A stretch of DNA of 37,140 bases. Source: an uncultured Bacteroidales bacterium (lineage in GTDB: Bacteria > Bacteroidota > Bacteroidia > Bacteroidales > WCHB1-69). How positions within the stretch are numbered: the stretch's first letter is position 1; the number at the start of each line of letters is the position of its first letter. The stretch is taken from contig CAMJXE010000022.1 in the NCBI GenBank assembly GCA_946409645.1, forward strand, positions 1 to 37,140, written 5' to 3'. The notes beneath the pieces were generated by a model that was not told where the DNA came from, did no database searches, and was given only the letters and a program-made list of their open reading frames with translations. Both the position numbers and the translations under genes were made by a program. Below, piece by piece: positions 35,501 through 37,140 of this stretch.

Positions 35501-37140
35501 CTTGGGCGTTAACAGAATCTACCAAGGGTAGCTGTTTCCCGATAGCGCCGGCAGAAATCTGGAATCCGTTGATGTTTCCCTGCAAAGCGGGAATATCCTG
35601 AGTGCGATCCAGTTGTGCGACCATCTCGCCCTTGAAGTTGGGGTCGTCGGCAGTGAGCGTGGCATAGATGAAGTCGTGATGGTAGTCACCCTCCATGATG
35701 ATGTTTCGCAAGGGATATCCCAACAGTTGGAAACGTTCGGCACGTCCGGAAATGTGTGCCTCTGCGGTCTTGAGATTTTCAGCAGAGATGCTGGAAGAAG
35801 CCGTTTGACCATCGATGGTCGCGTTTATATGGCAGGTTCCGAAAGTCTTGTAGTCGCCTGTCAGTTTGGCAAGATTGAAGTTGGTGGATTTCACGTCTCC
35901 TTTGAAACGGAGCTTCCCGTCCATGGTGTTGGTGATCAGTGCCGCACTGACGGAACCGAGGTCGGTGGCGGCTTGGAGTTGAGCGTTGAAATCACTCAGC
36001 ACACCGCGCATATCACCCGAAAGGGTCACGTGGCCCACTTTGTTGAGCGTTGCGTTCGTGGGGATGGTCTTCCCTCCTGGCAGCGTGAACTTCGCCAAAT
36101 CAGGAAGATAACAGGTGCTGGAGTCCAAAGACAAGTCATAACGGGCATTCAGGAAATCGACGACATTCCGGATGGCGATATCTCCATGCACACAATTGCG
36201 GTCGTTCCAAGTGGCCTTCATGTTTTTGACACGAAAATCGTTGACAATCCCGTCTAAAGTATCGGATTGTAGATGGAAAACCTCCTCCATGCCACGGATG
36301 GCGGGCGCGTAGTCGGCGACATCGTCCATGGACAACACGCTGGGGCGAATCTCCGCACCAATACGCACCGAGTCTAAAAACTCCGCGTAGGAAGTCCAAT
36401 CGTCATAGCGGAAGTAGAGATCCATGTCTAAATCACTCTTGTCCGTTACTAATTTTAATTCTTTGAAGGTCAGGTCTTTACTGCTGATATGGAAATCGCC
36501 GCTGCACTCTTTCAACAGAAAACCGCCGTATTGGGTGAAAGCGAGTTGCCGAATGTCCATGCCTATGTCATCGTTCACCAATACGAAATCCTTGGCCTTG
36601 ATGGTGATGTTGGCAAACTCAAGGAAGGAGTAGTCAATGTCCGGACATCCAGATGTTTCGTGAACCACCCGGTCGTTGTCGTCGATGTACACGAAACGGC
36701 CATGAGTGATGTCCACCTTGTTGGATGTCAGTTTGAAGGTGCTGCTGGTGGTGTCGTCGGTTTCAAATACTTCGCACCATTTGGACATGTTGTTGATTTC
36801 CTCGTCTTTGTAGGTGCGCAGCACCACGTCCAAGTCGTCAAGCACCACGTTCAGAAGTCCGAGATGCATGGGTTCAAGTCGGAAAGTGCGCAACCAGCAC
36901 TTCACGGTGCCGGAGTATATCATGTTTTCGTTGTGGTGGTCCTTGATGCTCACCTCGTGCGCCACGACCTTTAACGTAGGAGTGATGCGAATATCTTTGA
37001 TGGATACTTCTGTACCCCAAGATTTACTCAGAGAGTCTGTAACTTTGTGAACAACAAAGGTTTGTATTGCGGGTACAAACAGCAAGCCCACGATCAGCAG
37101 GTCGAGTGCCAAAAACACACCCACGATCCAGCCCACCGCT
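32568..37140 (-). CDS. tamB: Translocation/assembly module TamB, 5' end outside the window
   Basis: At least 1522 residues of a TamB/AsmA-like protein, which bridges inner and outer membrane and serves outer-membrane protein assembly or lipid transport. An N-terminal membrane anchor (VGVFLALDLLIVGLLFVPAIQTF) is followed by a very long beta-rich region of repeated strands and the C-terminal TamB (DUF490) domain: GTADVNAYIHLKGPLMQRIEPTFSFELP, then a terminal strand series and a basic tail (KRNKKQAKSKKKKSK). The first in-frame start visible is GTG at 37136 and the frame stays open to the window edge, so the true start may lie beyond it. A TamA partner is not seen. Confidence 0.92.
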   Translation of the reverse strand, partial: AVGWIVGVFLALDLLIVGLLFVPAIQTFVVHKVTDSLSKSWGTEVSIKDIRITPTLKVVAHEVSIKDHHNENMIYSGTVKCWLRTFRLEPMHLGLLNVVLDDLDVVLRTYKDEEINNMSKWCEVFETDDTTSSTFKLTSNKVDITHGRFVYIDDNDRVVHETSGCPDIDYSFLEFANITIKAKDFVLVNDDIGMDIRQLAFTQYGGFLLKECSGDFHISSKDLTFKELKLVTDKSDLDMDLYFRYDDWTSYAEFLDSVRIGAEIRPSVLSMDDVADYAPAIRGMEEVFHLQSDTLDGIVNDFRVKNMKATWNDRNCVHGDIAIRNVVDFLNARYDLSLDSSTCYLPDLAKFTLPGGKTIPTNATLNKVGHVTLSGDMRGVLSDFNAQLQAATDLGSVSAALITNTMDGKLRFKGDVKSTNFNLAKLTGDYKTFGTCHINATIDGQTASSSISAENLKTAEAHISGRAERFQLLGYPLRNIIMEGDYHHDFIYATLTADDPNFKGEMVAQLDRTQDIPALQGNINGFQISAGAIGKQLPLVDSVNAQGIEKLIAVMQHNPTLQLNFDLFQIVMHGTDLNNINGYIGCDNLKIKYNEDSVTNDRLRLTTFNHEGLHKYILTSNIANANFESSHPLATVKDSLQNIVHNFFPSLVSAARTNTMDKSSETGFTKASKDYIKFSMTTYNTRALTKLLRPDMFLASNSTINVEITDDHSNDRVEVNLPYFSLRNKLRLYHFTLNGKTQSHQRLDVALGGDSIVVFIGENTLNFNQLDFKANTMNNLIEYDFAWNNPFNSDDNRSSLSGSVDVTHTDDIVIRLDPSKIFLKDYECNFNDQNAIHIQPHRYEIDNLSFSTHNSSILVNGDYDTKDSSRLRVAARSFDLTLLNPLLSGMSIGGWVSADLNLMNRDNRRLVFGKLLSDELTMNDSRLGDLFLMAGLNNDNVIRFAGGIFDATNEKLDYDYLTGFSIRDFRNLGKIIANVSGTYENPSLVIKTTFDTLNTEFLEPFFSSFSDNFSGHASGAMDFYSTPDSSYLNGKVHILDAQLGISALGTQYNINNQDITFNKEGISFNNVKLTDKNNNTATLSGDIYHQMFNNMRLDLHVHTDRLLALNTPRTINSIFYGTGYVKGDIYISSDDDNLYFTGPNIQTLKGSKIVLQVNSTNSASETDYIHIHARVDKDTTVVVEKESSSTSLNFDFTFNVTNDADLVLELESLGGTLNARADGRFQLLYGNDDLKLYGNLLLHSGDFKISLFDVVNSKFTMVPGGYINFDGPLENMTVNISAYKYSKTSLANIISSDILPSGTADVNAYIHLKGPLMQRIEPTFSFELPNSSPETRNLFYTAIDTQNKENMTKQFAYFLVTNSFTNENLFNAYLINSLSGLTLFSNIVNNVLSNVIDSKHGGFGITYNQATETTAAEYGVRANANLLNNRMIMTTRIGYYDDRNTAGYNNIYGDLTVEYVINQSGTWRVKAFTYIGERDDYHYYDNPNNYVAGAALTYKQDFDHRKRNKKQAKSKKKKSKNNQ

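Overview
The window looks like a chromosomal segment of a Bacteroidales-type Bacteroidota. Three things support this. The gene families are typical: a Bacteroidota-style FtsE, DUF4954, DUF4412, and a TamB directly coupled to an AI-2E permease. The TAnnTTTG -7 promoter element of this phylum occurs upstream of about 16 transcription units, and Shine-Dalgarno sequences are nearly absent. Genus cannot be settled from the sequence. No rRNA, tRNA, CRISPR array, intact insertion sequence or prophage was recognised.

Layout. 1-4.5 kb: the first codons of mscL at the left edge, then a GT2 glycosyltransferase, ftsE and gyrB, all on the minus strand, and a small YbjQ-family gene on the plus strand. 4.5-5.4 kb: a gene-poor stretch of dispersed palindromic repeats with a TPR gene remnant. 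5.4-10 kb: a type III restriction-modification operon (mod-res) with its own terminator, a promoter, a hairpin-rich leader and a 19-bp repeat seen three times upstream of mod. 10.1-11.7 kb: an operon for a small secreted protein and two tandem paralogous two-TM proteins of unknown family; its promoter abuts a 7-bp microsatellite. 11.8-13.6 kb: a Fic protein with a double-palindrome operator, divergent from a DIP1984-family gene that is followed by a predicted 188-nt structured RNA. 13.7-19 kb: single-gene units: a lipoprotein, an AlkD-like glycosylase, an orphan gene with an antisense promoter, an HD-domain/DUF1905 fusion, and a coiled-coil protein with a PD-(D/E)XK nuclease-like end.

19-27.5 kb: a 514-bp gap with a second strongly folded RNA candidate, clpB with a bidirectional terminator, then a minus-strand group (DUF4412, DUF4954, nucleotide-sugar dehydrogenase, nitroreductase) and a plus-strand OmpR-type regulator. 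27.5-37 kb: minus-strand housekeeping and envelope genes: tamB (5' end outside the window), AI-2E permease, yqgE, xseA, yqeY and lpxB.

Themes: envelope biogenesis (lpxB, tamB, GT2, sugar dehydrogenase, ftsE), DNA maintenance and defence (gyrB, mod-res, alkD, xseA, PD-(D/E)XK protein) and stress (clpB, mscL). I see no fully convincing new multi-gene system. The best leads are the two folded RNAs, in which every G-U wobble points to plus-strand transcription; the paralogous membrane-protein operon with a repeat-flanked promoter; the Fic operator; and a repeat family found between co-transcribed genes.
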